Shown here: positions 11,945 through 22,980 of the stretch, piece after piece
Layout: every line of letters begins with the position of its first letter
Numbering within the stretch: the stretch's first letter is position 1
Source: Dasypus novemcinctus
Lineage: Eukaryota > Chordata > Mammalia > Cingulata > Dasypodidae
Direction of reading: 5' to 3'
Length of the DNA: 64,000 nucleotides
Assembly (NCBI RefSeq): GCF_030445035.2
Contig: NC_080677.1
Coordinates: 29,585,513-29,649,512 of the forward strand
Made by a program: the position numbers and the translations under genes
Notes under the pieces: generated by a model
What the model saw: the letters and a program-made list of their open reading frames with translations, nothing else
The model's database searches: none
Told to the model about the DNA's origin: nothing

Positions 11945-12690
11945 CAGAACACCACCACATGTGGTCCTCGTACCCTGTACAGTTCTACACCCTCAGCCAA
12001 TGAGAGCCAGCAGAGCACCCTCGAGTGTATGTTCTTGGCCAATGAGGGTTTGTGCTCCCTGCTGCGACTGCACTCAGCCAATGAGAGCTCTGTGCGCTGG
12101 CTGTAATTGCTATATGATACATGTTATTTATGCTCCTCTTGCTATTTTGTTTGAATTCTGGCAGAAAGTTTTAACCCCTTATAGACTAGCAAAAGAGTTT
12201 ACAGGAAATGATGCTGTATCTGGTCCAAAGAAACAAAAGAAGAGAATCTTTTGAGAAGGAAATGATGCTGTATCTGGTCCAAAGAAACAAAAGAAGAGAA
12301 TGCTGGATATTAAAATACAAGTTTTAAGAAGACTCAAGCACTTTAAAGAAAACAGTAGAGGAAACAAAGGATAAAGCTTAACAGGAAATTAATGATGGCA
12401 AAAGTTCTTTTGACACTAGGCAGGACATCCTAAACAATACCCTAGCCTAGTGGAATGGACTGACAAGTACATAAACTGTAGCTGGACTCATGCCATTATT
12501 CTGAGAAATTTAAAGAGCATAGACAACCCTTTGCCAATGTGGAAAGTAAAAAATGCATCTTAGAAAGGGCAGGGCTGTGACAACCTGTGTAACTGACTCA
12601 GCGAGAGCTCCCATTTCCAGGAACAAATCAATCCCCCACACTGAAGTAGGTGTGGAGAGGATGAAGTATATTGCATCATGTTTTTTTTCT
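11945..12690. other. Unclassified insertion with CCAAT cluster and internal duplication
   Basis: About 745 bp interrupts the old antisense L1. Its left part has three copies of a (g/c)ccaatgag motif within about 80 bp (near 11.997, 12.037 and 12.076 kb). Its middle part has a perfect 45-bp direct duplication (12203-12247 and 12257-12301). I find no inverted termini or tail that would name a class. It may be an unlisted transposon or a retrocopied promoter-containing transcript. Confidence 0.45.
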
Positions 12691-13620
12691 TCTGTTTCTG
12701 TTTTTAAAATTTACAATATATCAATGTGTTCTGGATATCTTTTCATGTCAGTACATACATAATCTATCTTATCCTTTATACAGACTCCATAATATTCCTT
12801 TGTTTTAATTTATCATCATTTATCTAATTAATCCCCTATTAATGGACATCTAGGTTATTTCCAATTTTCAGTATTACAAACAACATTGCAATTGCCATAT
12901 TGTCCTTTAAAGATGCTAAATTAGGGAAGCGGATTTGGCTCAATGGATAGAGCATCTGCCTACCACATGGGAGGTCCAGGGTTCAAACCCCGGTCCTCCT
13001 GACCAGTGTGATGAGCTGGTCCACATGCAGTGCTGATGAGCTCAAGGAGTGCTGTGCCATGCAGGGGTGTCCCCCACATAGGGGAGCCCCACATGCAAGG
13101 CCACACCCCATAAGGAGAGCCACCCAGCACGAAAGAAGTGCAGCTTGCCTAGGAATGGTGCTGACACAGCAAGATGATGCAACAAAAAGAGACACAGATT
13201 CCTGGTGCCGCTGACAAGAATACAAGTGGGCACAGAAGAACACACAGTGAATGGACACAGAGAGCAGACAATGGGGTGGGGGGCGGCCAGGGCAGGGAAG
13301 GGAAGAGAAATAAATAAAAAAATAAATCTTTAAAGATGCTGAATTAATTTATCCTTCTACCTGTAGTTTTGAGAGTGTTTTTCTCCATGTCCTCACCAAC
13401 ATGAGGGATTAGTAGGAGTCTTAAATTATTTTTGCAATGTATAAGTGAAAATGATATCACATTATTGTTTAATTTGCAATTTTTAAATACTTATAAATTT
13501 GGGTATCTTTTTTATGTCCAAAGAACATTTCTTCAAATTCTGTAAACTCTTGTTTCATGCTATTTGCTCCCTTTTCTTTTGGGTGTATTTATAAGACTGA
13601 AAATGTGGAAATAATTTTAT
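12691..13620 (-). repeat. Old L1 3' fragment, antisense (right piece, split by SINE)
   Basis: 'caatatatcaatgtgttctggatatc', 'tttatacagactccataatattcc' and 'attaatggacatctaggttatttccaattttcagtattac' are classic antisense L1M landmarks. It continues after the SINE at 13347 with 'ccttctacctgtagttttgag' and 'ccatgtcctcaccaacatg'. Confidence 0.75.
12906..13346 (+). mobile_element. DAS-type SINE with 18-bp target duplication
   Basis: The body is 12924-13328. The tRNA-like head has an A box (tggctcaatgg) and B box (ggttcaaaccc), followed by the long non-tRNA body and an A/T-rich tail ending aaataaatc. Flanking copies tttaaagatgctaaatta (12906-12923) and tttaaagatgctgaatta (13329-13346) differ at one base, so the insertion is moderately young. 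It sits inside an older antisense L1 fragment that resumes on the other side. Short ORFs on both strands here are SINE-derived. Confidence 0.95.
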
Positions 13621-14870
13621 TTTCAATGCATTTCATATTGTATACCTTATTATAAGGTATTATGTAGTTACTACAAATTTTTCAAAGGATTATTAATGAT
13701 ATGGGAACATTTATTGTATGATAAGTGAAAAAAGGAAAGTATAAAATCGCATGTGATGTATCATATACACATACGATTTTGTTTAAAAATGCGTAGAAAA
13801 AAGCATGAAATTAAATGCACAAACATATTAGTGTGTCTTTGCCCAGTAGATGAAACTACAGATCATTTAAATACTTCCTTCTTCATATGTTCTAATATTT
13901 TCCAAAATGATTACAATGTGGTTAGAAAAAAAAAAACGCTGTAGTTTTGTGTGTCTGACTGCCCTACGACACTTGCACAGGCCCGTTCTTCAAGGACGCT
14001 GGTGGTCAGCACGCGAGATGTATTATCACCAGGCTGCTGAAGTGTGGATGGGACTGCCTGAAATGGCTGGGTAGAGAACAGGCTGGATTTCTGAGGCCAC
14101 TGGTAGTCCGTGGACAGTCCAAATGTAGGCCATGCCCCTGGTGAGCCCGGAAAGGCCTTCGATGGCCACCGACCAATACAAGAACAAAGCCAATTCTTTG
14201 GTTTTGGTACTTTTGGGTGACTGATGTGTATCTCCAAGGACTTTCATTTTTACGGAAGACTTTCATTAAGTACAAGAGGTAGCCTCCCAAGTAATCGATT
14301 ATTTATCACCATTCGGTATTTATGAACAAACTTGGACTGTTTTTAAGGTGACACAAGTCTTCCCACATTTTCCAACCTTGGAAATCCAAATGAAGTGCCT
14401 CAGCCCTCGTCTCAGATGGTGGCAGCCCGTCGAGGGGCCTCCCGAGAGCAATAGTTTGCTGCCATCCCTCTCGTTTGGCTCATCTTCTCCTCACTTCCCG
14501 TTGGCTGCCTCTGGCAAACTTGCCACCACTGCAGGCTATCTGAGCGCTCTCCCCAGCCGCTCCCTAATTCCCCAGGGATCAATAAAGCAAGGCTGGTGGC
14601 TGACAGACTTGTCTGAAGATTGGAGGTTCTCACGGAGGCTCGCGGTGAAGAAAGGAGATCCAGCAGTGCGGTCACCCCTCCGGCTGAAGTGTGGTTTGCT
14701 GGCCTGGCGGGGGAGCAGCCGCGGCAGGCCAAGCCGCTGCCCCCATAATAGGGTGGCTGGTCGGACTCACCGCCACCCCTGAAGGAAGCTCGGCATGGGC
14801 GCAGAGTGCCCTCGGGTCTCCCCTTCTCGGCAGCCATGCTTCCGCGGCCGCCCCTCCTCCCGGATGGCGC
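13621..14870. other. No gene seen; GC rises toward 14.4 kb
   Basis: 13.6-13.95 kb is AT-rich. 14.4-14.87 kb is GC-rich with CpGs and may be the upstream part of the LTR-like fossil. The 249- and 144-codon ORFs overlapping 14.4-15.2 kb on opposite strands have no domain I recognise and are probably due to base composition. Confidence 0.35.
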
Positions 14871-14879
14871 CACACGATG

Positions 14880-15290
14880 CCTGTGGGGTGGCACCCTTCT
14901 TCTTCTTTCTCCCTGCGCAGGCGCAGGGCGGAAAATTCCAGTCTGCCCTTTTCCCCTCCCCCGACAGCAGCAACAGCCAGGCGTGGGCGGGAAACTCAAG
15001 TCTGCCCTCCACCCCAGCAACAGCAGCCACCAATCCCTAAACCCTGCCCCTTCCCCCAGCAACAGCGACAGCCAATCCCTAACCACCACCCCTCCCCCGT
15101 CCAGTACCTCCCACTGACCTTTCGCCGGCAACCAATCAGAACAGGGTGTGGCTTCGACCAATCAGCCTTCCCCAGCCCCTATAAAACTGTTGCCTCTCCC
15201 TCAATAAAGTGGACTTGCGTGTTTACCTTGTCTCCGCGGTAGTTCTTCTGCTCTGCGCTCTCCAGTCCTGAGAGCCCCCGACAAGGGCCT
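14880..15290 (+). mobile_element. LTR-like fossil (probable solo LTR of an endogenous retrovirus)
   Basis: A promoter-and-poly(A) layout typical of an LTR: several ccaat motifs (near 15.03, 15.07, 15.13 and 15.157 kb), a TATA-type box (ctataaaac, about 15180), then a poly(A) signal (aataaag, about 15203) and a GT/T-rich stretch. Many CpGs remain, suggesting middling rather than very old age, or protection from methylation. No gag, pol or env is seen beside it, so it looks like a solo, incomplete copy. Family is uncertain (class I-like by motif order). Outer limits are approximate and may reach 14.4 kb on the left. Confidence 0.5.
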
Positions 15291-15363
15291 GGCCTCCCTT
15301 GTCCCCAGTTCGTCGCCTGCTTCTCCGGGCGACCCCGTCAGCTGAACCGCGCAACCCCTGTGA

Positions 15364-15455
15364 GACCGACCCCTCGTCTGCTGCCGGACCGACCGCTCGT
15401 CCCAAGTGGGACCGACCCCTCGTCCTAAGCTGGACCGACCCCTCGTCCGCAGCCA
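15364..15455 (+). repeat. 23-bp tandem repeat, four copies
   Basis: The core gaccgacccctcgtc starts at 15364, 15387 (one base different), 15410 and 15433, exactly 23 bp apart. Weaker echoes follow (accgaccgagc near 15.476 kb). It lies just downstream of the LTR-like fossil and may be its leader region or an unrelated minisatellite. Confidence 0.9.
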
Positions 15456-16080
15456 GACCCCACCTCTACCGACCGAGCAAGCCGCCGCACAGCAGCAAGC
15501 CAGCAGCGGGAGCCATCACGGAGGAGCCTGTCGCCCACTGGGGGTCAGCCACTTGCAGCTGGAGCCTCTTCTCCCGGCTGCTCGTTGCCAAGTCCCCACC
15601 CCGGCTGCCAGTCCTGCCTCTGAGGACCGGGGGAAAGGCCTGGCCGCGAGCCCTCAGCACAGCGAATGTGTGCCTCTCTCCAAGGAAGGTTAACTTTGAC
15701 ATAAAGAAATGTTAGTTCTGCTCTGTCCAAACCACTCCTGTCCAGATGAGGCCCAAAGTCTTTCCTTCCCATAAGCAGAAAGCCCTTTAAAGTGGCCACC
15801 CATTTAAAATAAAAAAATCTTCCTGGGAAGAATCCTGCAGTGACCTGCCCCCCTTAAATTAAGGTGCACAGTCAGCCAACAGTTCTGAAAACAGCAGGGT
15901 GTTTTATTCTCTCCTGCTAGAGATTACTGAGTATTCTAATTCAGGAAAGTCTCCAGTCACACAGCGCATGCAATAGTGAAAAGCTTCTTCTGTCAGTGTG
16001 GACCGGAGGATACCTGGGATTCCAGCAATCTGAGGGGGCGATTTTTTTTTGTAATTAGTGAGCATCATGCTGTCTTGAGG
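15456..16080. other. No gene or recognised repeat
   Basis: GC-rich up to about 15.68 kb and ordinary afterward. The 138-codon plus ORF (15299-15715) runs through the tandem repeat and is not supported. Confidence 0.4.
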
Positions 16081-16146
16081 TAATTGTTATCTTCGATTGA
16101 AGTAATTGTTATCTTCGATTGAAGTAATTGTTATTTTCGAATGATG
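16081..16146 (+). repeat. 22-bp tandem repeat, three copies
   Basis: Units start at 16081, 16103 and 16125 with the core taattgttatcttcgattga. The first two are identical; the third is diverged at its end. Confidence 0.92.
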
Positions 16147-17247
16147 ATGTTCAGCTTTTAAATGATAAATTTGTTACTTTAACAACAGCGTTTGGTTTGT
16201 TGTAGTAATTTGGTTAACTCAGCAGTGGGTAGTGTGAATATTTTTCTTGAGCCTATTTGGGGTCTATCATTTTCCAATAACTAGGTGTTTGAGAAATGGG
16301 TATTTCATGCGAGAATCATCTGATCCTCTATTGTTAGAGTGGATGAATGCAGATGCCATTGTTCCACCTCCCATTTATTTATTCAAAACACTCATTTGTT
16401 CATTTGTTTTTTCCCCCCACAAAGTGTGTGGGAGTAGGTGAGTTAGATGGGCAGGGGATCTTTTGCAAAGTCTGGCAAATTCAAATCACTGGTGTGGGGA
16501 CAGATGCTTTTTAGAATATTTAGCAACAGGTAAAACATGGTACCAATCAATTGGAGGTTCAGGCTGGCCCTAGAATCCCCCTGTTGCACCAGATGCCAAC
16601 TCTTTAATTGCTGGACCCTGGAGAGGCCAAGGAATCCTGGGGAAGGAGACAAACAGTGGGGTCCAAAGCAGTTTATTGTTTGTTTGTTTCACCAACTAGT
16701 AAGGAAATATTTCAATATTTTACCAGCCAATAGGGCCTACAAGTGCATATCTGCTATACCTGCTAAGCGTCAGCCCTGAACATAGAAATACAGAATTACA
16801 GAGTCCCTGAAGTGGAAGATGCTGGATGCACTAAAGAAATTATCTAAATGACGCCTCTAGACAATCGGCTCCCCAAAGGAAAACACCACCGTGCTTCACT
16901 CCCTGACTGCCACACTGCAGCTGCTCTGTGAGGGACAGAGGAGTGATTCGATGCACAAATAGACCCACACTCGCTGCCACGTACCTGACAAGCTGCCACC
17001 TGGCCTTTCCTAACCCTACCAAGTGACAGGAAACTCACCATCACATAGCGCTGCCGATTTTGTCTGTGGACTCTTCCCATTTTTTGTGTAGAAAATGTGA
17101 CTTCATGTCATTTTAATTTTCTTTTAGTTTTCTGATAAACGTCTAAACCAAATATTTAGCCGCCTCTCTCTGTATCCTTTACATATGCTTTTGTTCTGAT
17201 TTCAGCCTTTTCTTGGTAAGCCTCTCTTACTTTACAATATTAGTCTT
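16147..17247. other. No gene seen
   Basis: Unique-looking DNA. A diverged phrase 'agaattacagagtccctgaagtggaag' near 16.79 kb recalls an old tRNA-SINE. Nothing else is supported. Confidence 0.4.
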
Positions 17248-17686
17248 AAAATCTTTAGCAACAGGGAAGCGGATGTGGCTCAACTGCTAAAGTGTCCATC
17301 TACCGTAGAGGAGGTCCAGGGTTCGATACCCAGGGCCTCCTGGCCTGTGTGGTGAGCTGACCCATCCGCAGTGCTGCTGTGAGCAAGGAGTGCTGTGCCA
17401 TGCAGGGGTTCCCCCCATGTAGGGGTGCCCCATGCACAAGGAATGTGCCCCATGCAAAAAAAACACAGCCAATCCAGGATTGGCCCCACACACATGGAGA
17501 GTTGTCACAGCAAGATGATGTAACAGAAAGAGACACAGACTCCCGGTGCTGCCTGACAAGAATGCAAGCAGACACAGAAGAACACAAAGCGAATGGAAAC
17601 AAGAGAGCAGACAATGGGGGTAGTGGTGGGGAGGGAAGGGGAGAGAAATAAATAAAATAAATCTTTAAAAAAATCTTTAGCAACAG
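17248..17686 (+). mobile_element. DAS-type SINE with perfect 17-bp target duplication
   Basis: The body is 17265-17669, with the same head-body-tail layout as the other copies. aaaatctttagcaacag is repeated exactly at 17248-17264 and 17670-17686. The A-box region is altered (caactgctaaagtgtcc), but the B box ggttcgatacc is retained. The identical duplications suggest a fairly recent insertion. Confidence 0.95.
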
Positions 17687-17689
17687 CAG

Positions 17690-18174
17690 ACAAGAATCAA
17701 CAGCTGGGAGGTGGTGATGGGATGCACGAGGTACAGTAAAAGCAAGAAGAGTGACAAACAGAAACAGAGGACACGGGAGGAAGCTGCCAGCACCACATGC
17801 TCCTTCCCTTGACCTGAGCTAAGAGCAGCTCTTTTCTGGAGGCAGGTACATGGACCTTGAACACCAGAGCTCTGCAGAGGGTGGAGCAACTTGCTCTTGG
17901 GACTTGTTCTTGGGACGGTGATGGCTTTGACAGCACTGAGAGCTCAGGGCACAGTGTATTGAAGGGAGAAATTCCTGTCACTGGCTCAAGATCTTGACAG
18001 GGTTCTACAGGGGCATGCGAAAAACATGCTGTATGTCCAGGGAACAGATCACTATCTAGTGTGACCAAGAGAGATGTTTATTTGGTCAAATTGTCTTCAA
18101 ATCCCTTTTGGGGTGGAACTTGATATATTATCCAAGTCTAGTTGAATATGATTATTATGGACCCTATTAATGAT
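17690..18174. other. No gene seen
   Basis: Unique-looking DNA. A 123-codon minus-strand ORF (17697-18068) has no recognisable domain. Confidence 0.4.
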
Positions 18175-18305
18175 AATGAGGATGCAAAATGCAGAGTGCT
18201 TAACATTACGTTATTCCTACTTCTAATAACACTGGGAGGTGCATATTATTACTTTCATTTTACAGATGAAGACCACACAGGGAATGAAGCCAGGCAGTAA
18301 GTAGT
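18175..18305 (-). repeat. MIR SINE, antisense
   Basis: 'gcagagtgcttaacattacg', 'actgggaggtgcatattattac' and 'tcattttacagatgaagac' follow the antisense MIR order. Confidence 0.6.
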
Positions 18306-18741
18306 TCTAAAGTACACACGCTCATCCTCCGTCACTTGGATTCACACCTAGTACCACCAATACAGCTCAACGTGGTTGGCTTGACAAGTTCATGGCTGAC
18401 TCCAGATGGGTAGAAGAGGTTTTTAAGTTTCAGATTCCCTTCTCCTTTTAAAAATAGGAACCATGGCATTTTCTCATTTCAAGCCTCTCAAGGAGCTCAG
18501 CGTGGTCTCTGAGGGGTCCAAGGAAAAGTGCAATTCTAATAATCTGTAGGAGTTAGACAAATGGAAATTTTGTAGTTGCCTAGCCATCCAAAAACGCAGG
18601 GGCACCTAAATAGTCAATATTCAATATTCGTAGGAACAACATGCTCTTGTTAACATTTTAAAAATGACATTGTAGCTGCAATTAGTCACAATTGTCAACA
18701 ACACAGGCCCAAACTTATTTGATTTTTAATGAAATGCATTT

Positions 18742-18835
18742 AAGGATATATACACACATACATACATACATATAGTATATGCGTATATGTATATGTATAG
18801 TGTCCATGTGTATATATATGTGTGTCTATTTGTGT
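18742..18835. repeat. Alternating TA/CA/TG-rich low-complexity tract
   Basis: An interrupted purine-pyrimidine alternation (acacacatacatacatacata... gtgtatatatatgtgtg), a microsatellite-like tract. Confidence 0.85.
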
Positions 18836-18844
18836 AGTGCCTTA

Positions 18845-21605
18845 TCTTAGTTCCCTGAGGCCCTGAAAATTCAATTCTATATTATTAAGTGATAAATGAT
18901 AATTAGAGCAAACTAATACATTTATCTTAATTAGGGTTTAAAGGTCCTATAATTGGTCTTTTGTTTAGCTAGCTATATTTTTGAGCAGCAATGATTTGAT
19001 TACACCAAGATGATAAAGTTGCTCAACAGCTGCTTGGAAGAGTGGGAGGTATGTGTTATATGATATTTTGTGAGTATAGCTACAAAACACTTCCTTGGAA
19101 TATAACTACATTCCATGAAACATTTTCACTCCAGCAATCTATCCATGAGTTTGTTATCTAGCTGATAAATAGAATTTTGAACATAATATTCTGTCCAAAT
19201 CTCTTTGGCTACGTGAATTTAGCCAAAACCTTCAACAAACTCGAACTGAGTCCGGACCTCCCAAAGACTAATTTACCTTACTGCCAAAACTGAGCCCAAC
19301 CCGTCCAAGTCCATCCCTCTCCCTGCTGCCACCGGAGGGCTGAGTAAGATGTGTGTCCGTTTCATTTATCTTGCTGCAACATTTGCCTTCCAGGAGCTTC
19401 CCAGGAACTTTCTGTTCTCCGCATCAGTCCAGATCCACAGTTCCCGCTCAAATTAGGGAAAGAAATCAACTAAAAAGAAACAGTAAAATATAAGAGAAAG
19501 CTGTCACTTCTTATATGATCATTTCCAAAATCAAATTATCTTAAGGAAGGATCCCTAGACTGGGAACCAGGATGTTATTTCCACCTGTAATGTTGGTTAT
19601 ATCATATCAAACGGCATTTTAAAAAAATGTACTCAACATTCCTTCTTCTTTTTTTTAATGAGAAGCGTGAGCACAGAGGAGAAATATTTTCTAGCGTACA
19701 GAATTAATTTACATCTTATCAGCTATGTGAGAAATTGTGTGTGGAGACCTGAATTATTTGGCACATGTTTCCTAATTTGCATAGATATCTTAAAGACTAT
19801 TAAAAACTGTTTTCATCTCCCAAAAGCAGCTAGCCCTGGTTTATGCCTCAATGCTCCCCTTAGAGCTTCTTTTTACTTCCAGTAATCAATTATCAAAGGA
19901 AATCAGAAATATTTGTTAAGTAACTTACTGTGAAGCTATGGCTCCTTTCCCTCTGAGTTCCTAAACATTCACTTTATTGCTTTTATAATTTATATAAATC
20001 CTTTGACACCCTTTGTGAAATAAGATAAGATGAAAGTAAATTATTAGTTAATTAATTAACATCATGACATTTCTATGCATCAGTTTAGTTAAACTCATCT
20101 AATTATATCTGTCCTAGTTTTGGGAGGGGGAGCAAAATCTTCCTAATATATCATCTGCTTTGTAAAGAATTATGCACTTCTTTTTATTAGACTTTGCATC
20201 CTCATATAAATCAGTATTTGGCAAAGCAGATCTTATTTTTCCACTAGCTTCCATTAGAATATCAAACTATTTTTCTTTACTTATAAACTTATCTTTAATT
20301 TGGGACTTCATTATCCTTATTTTGGAGTCTTTACCTCAATATCTGGATTGCACCTATAAGTGCTATGCTAGTCCAAATCCAAGAATATTTTCTATGAATC
20401 TTTTCATAAAAAAGTGTGGGGTTTTTTTGGTATTAAAAATAATTTCTGCCTATAAGTCATCTACACAGTCAAACTTTTCTTAACTTATAGTTCAATACAT
20501 TTGGACATTCCTATAAATATATGGTTTTGATAAGTGATGTTTCCTGGGAGTCCTGAAATTCTGAGGTTAAGATTCGTAATAGAAATATTTTAATTACTTA
20601 GAATGCCTGGTATAGGAGTACAAGACCATATATTTGTGTGGTCTTGCTTCATGGAGTCAAATTAATAAAAACCAAAACTTTTCTTAATATTCAACATATT
20701 TTTTGTTTGAAATAAAATAAATTAGCTTTCCATAGAAATAGCACTTGCATGACTTACTTTTATCATTTAAATATATGGGTTAGGGAGAAAAACATACAAT
20801 GGTATTCACTGTGAATCTAAAATCTTCATTTCCTCTTTAGATCTACCAAACAATTTTTTTCAAGTTTTTATCCCCCACAAAAAGGAAGTTATTTGTCTTA
20901 AGAGTATTTCTAGAATTAATCTAAAGAAAATAAGATTTTGCTAAACAATTTAACTATTTCCCTCTCAGAAAGTCAATTGTTTAGACCACGAGTCCTTTAT
21001 TGTGATCTTGTATTATTTTGAAACTCAATCATAATTAGCTTGCCTTTTCCTACTTAAGACAAGAGCAAGTGATTATTACAATAAGACCTTTGCCATTTCA
21101 TCTGTGTTTAAACACAGGTTAGAGAATTAGTAAAGATAAGAGTCCTGATTGCAAGCTGTTGATCAGAAAAAAAAATGTATCTTTTCTTGAGATAATTAAG
21201 GTGTGGTTGAAGTTTAAATGATTTGTTCATAGAAAGAATTTTTTTAAAAATACATACAGTAGTCTTTGACCTTTACTATATTGACTCAACAGGGTACAGG
21301 AGTAACTTCCAGTAATTATTTTTACTCCTCAAGAACTTCGAGAATTTGAGGAAAAAAATCATTAGAAAGTTCAAGTGTACTTGTAGATGCTAAATATATT
21401 TTATTTTTATTACATATTGTTGTATGATGATAGGACACTAAAGAGAAGTAACTACATTTCATTTTGAGTCCTTTTAGAGTATATGTGCTCAGAAATGTTA
21501 AATTTTGATGATGAAAATGAGGGGCAGTGTTAATAACAACTGTTATTTCTTCGCATAAACAGGCTTGACGTTTTACGTAAGCCATGAACTTATTCGATAA
21601 TGGCA
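18845..21605. other. Repeat-poor AT-rich stretch, no gene
   Basis: About 2.75 kb in which I recognise no SINE, LINE, LTR or DNA transposon, unlike the rest of the window. ORFs are short (75-103 codons) and unsupported. It could hold conserved non-coding elements. Confidence 0.45.
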
Positions 21606-21607
21606 AT

Positions 21608-21890
21608 AATAACAATAGCTAACATTTGTTAGGCATCCATTATGTGCCGAACACGTGCTAGGAACCTAAGCAACAGTGGCTAACAGATGAGGCGCAGTCC
21701 CTAACGTGACGGGGCTTACGACCAGTGGTGGTGTATAGCCAAATCACTGGTTACCTCGCAGTGTGGGAAGGGCTGTGGAGGGCACTGGGGAGGCATGCTG
21801 GAGGGATCTCTAACCCAGATATTTTTGGTACAAATGAGGAAGCTATGTGTCACAGAAGTCTTCCTGGATGAAATGTTGCCAAGACAGACT
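21608..21890 (-). repeat. L2 LINE 3' part, antisense
   Basis: 'gctaacatttgttaggcatccattatgtgccgaacacgtgctagg' is the antisense L2 end. 'cagaagtcttcctggatgaaatg' follows in the correct order. Confidence 0.65.
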
Positions 21891-22119
21891 TAAAAGAATG
21901 AGTTGGGCATACAAAGAAGACCTGAGAGTTGTCTCAGAGTTGAGATGAGCAAGAAGAAAAAGCTGGAGGGTAGAGAATCCATGACATTTTCAAAGGACTG
22001 AAGAATTTTCAATGTGGCTGGCATAAAAAGGACAGACATGGGAATAATGAGAGTTTGGAGGAAAGTGTAGGCTACTCCTAAAAACCACACTCAGGAGCTT
22101 CATCATGGGGTCAGGGACT

Positions 22120-22980
22120 CCATGAATTTCCTCATTCTAATATTTCATGTCAGTGAGAGCATACACGATTTGTCTTTTTGTGTCTGGCTTATTTCACTCA
22201 ACATGATGTTTCAAGGCTCATTCATGTTGCATGGATCAGAACTTTGTTCCTTTTCACAGGTTGCCTAATATCCCATTTTATGTATATACCACATTTTGTT
22301 TAGTTATTCACCTGTTGATGGACACTTGGGTTATTTCCATCTTTTGGAAATTGTGAATAAGACCACTTTGATCATCAGTGTGCAGATATCTGTTTGACTC
22401 CCTGCTTTCAATTCTATTGAGTATATCCTTAGAAGTGGGACTTCTGAGTCATATGGTAATTCTTTTTTTTCTAAAGATTTATTTATTTATCTCCCCTTCC
22501 TCCCCCGGCACCTCAGTTGTCTGTTCTCTGTGTCTATTTGCTGCGTCTTCTTTGTCTGCTTCTGTTGTTGTCAGCGGCATGGGAATCTGTGTTTCTTCTT
22601 GTTGCGTCATCTTGTTGTGTCAGCTCTCCGTGTATGCAGCACCATTCCTGGGCAGGCTGCACTTTCTTTCCCGCTGGGCGGCTCTCCTTACGGGGTGCAC
22701 TCCTTGTGCGTGGGGCTCCCTTACGCTGGGGACACCCCCGCGTGGCACGGCACTCCTTACGCGCATTAGCACTGTGCGTGGGCCAGCTGCACATGGGTCA
22801 AGGAGGCCTGGGGTTTGAACCGCGGACCTCCCATGTGGTAGACTGATGCCCTAACCACTGGGCCAAGTCCGCCCCCCATATGGTAATTCTATATTCAGCT
22901 TTCTGAGGAACCACCAAAATATTTTCCACAATGGCAGCACCATTTTACATCCCTGCCAACAGTGACCAGACATATATATT
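22120..22980 (-). repeat. Old L1 3' region, antisense, split by SINE
   Basis: 'gtctttttgtgtctggcttatttcactcaacatgatg', 'cacctgttgatggacacttgggttatttcc', 'cctcagaagtgggacttctgagtcatatgg'-type landmarks, then after the SINE 'ctgaggaaccaccaaaatattttccacaatggcagcacc'. This is a clear antisense L1M-type segment. Confidence 0.85.
22450..22890 (-). mobile_element. DAS-type SINE, antisense, inside an old L1
   Basis: The body is 22464-22876, running from a T-rich start (the tail in reverse) to the ggccaagtccgcc head in reverse complement. The duplication catatggtaattct is exact at 22450-22463 and 22877-22890. Host sequence on both sides is one continuous antisense L1 segment. A 146-codon ORF here is a by-product of the SINE body. 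Confidence 0.95.

Noticed and set aside
12924-13010. tRNA-Ala-like sequence with A and B boxes
   Set aside because: It is the head of a DAS-type SINE with a body, tail and target duplication. The same head recurs at many places here, so it is not a tRNA gene.
14412-15161. 249-codon minus-strand ORF
   Set aside because: It overlaps several other long ORFs on both strands in GC-rich DNA and spans an LTR-like promoter. No domain is visible, and stop codons are simply rare at this composition.
15364-16146. CRISPR-like array
   Set aside because: The 23-bp and 22-bp repeats are direct tandem units without spacers, in mammalian DNA.
22378-22846. 146- and 109-codon plus-strand ORFs
   Set aside because: Both are read from the reverse strand of a SINE; near-identical ORFs occur in the other antisense copies (29.0-29.4, 57.1-57.4 kb).
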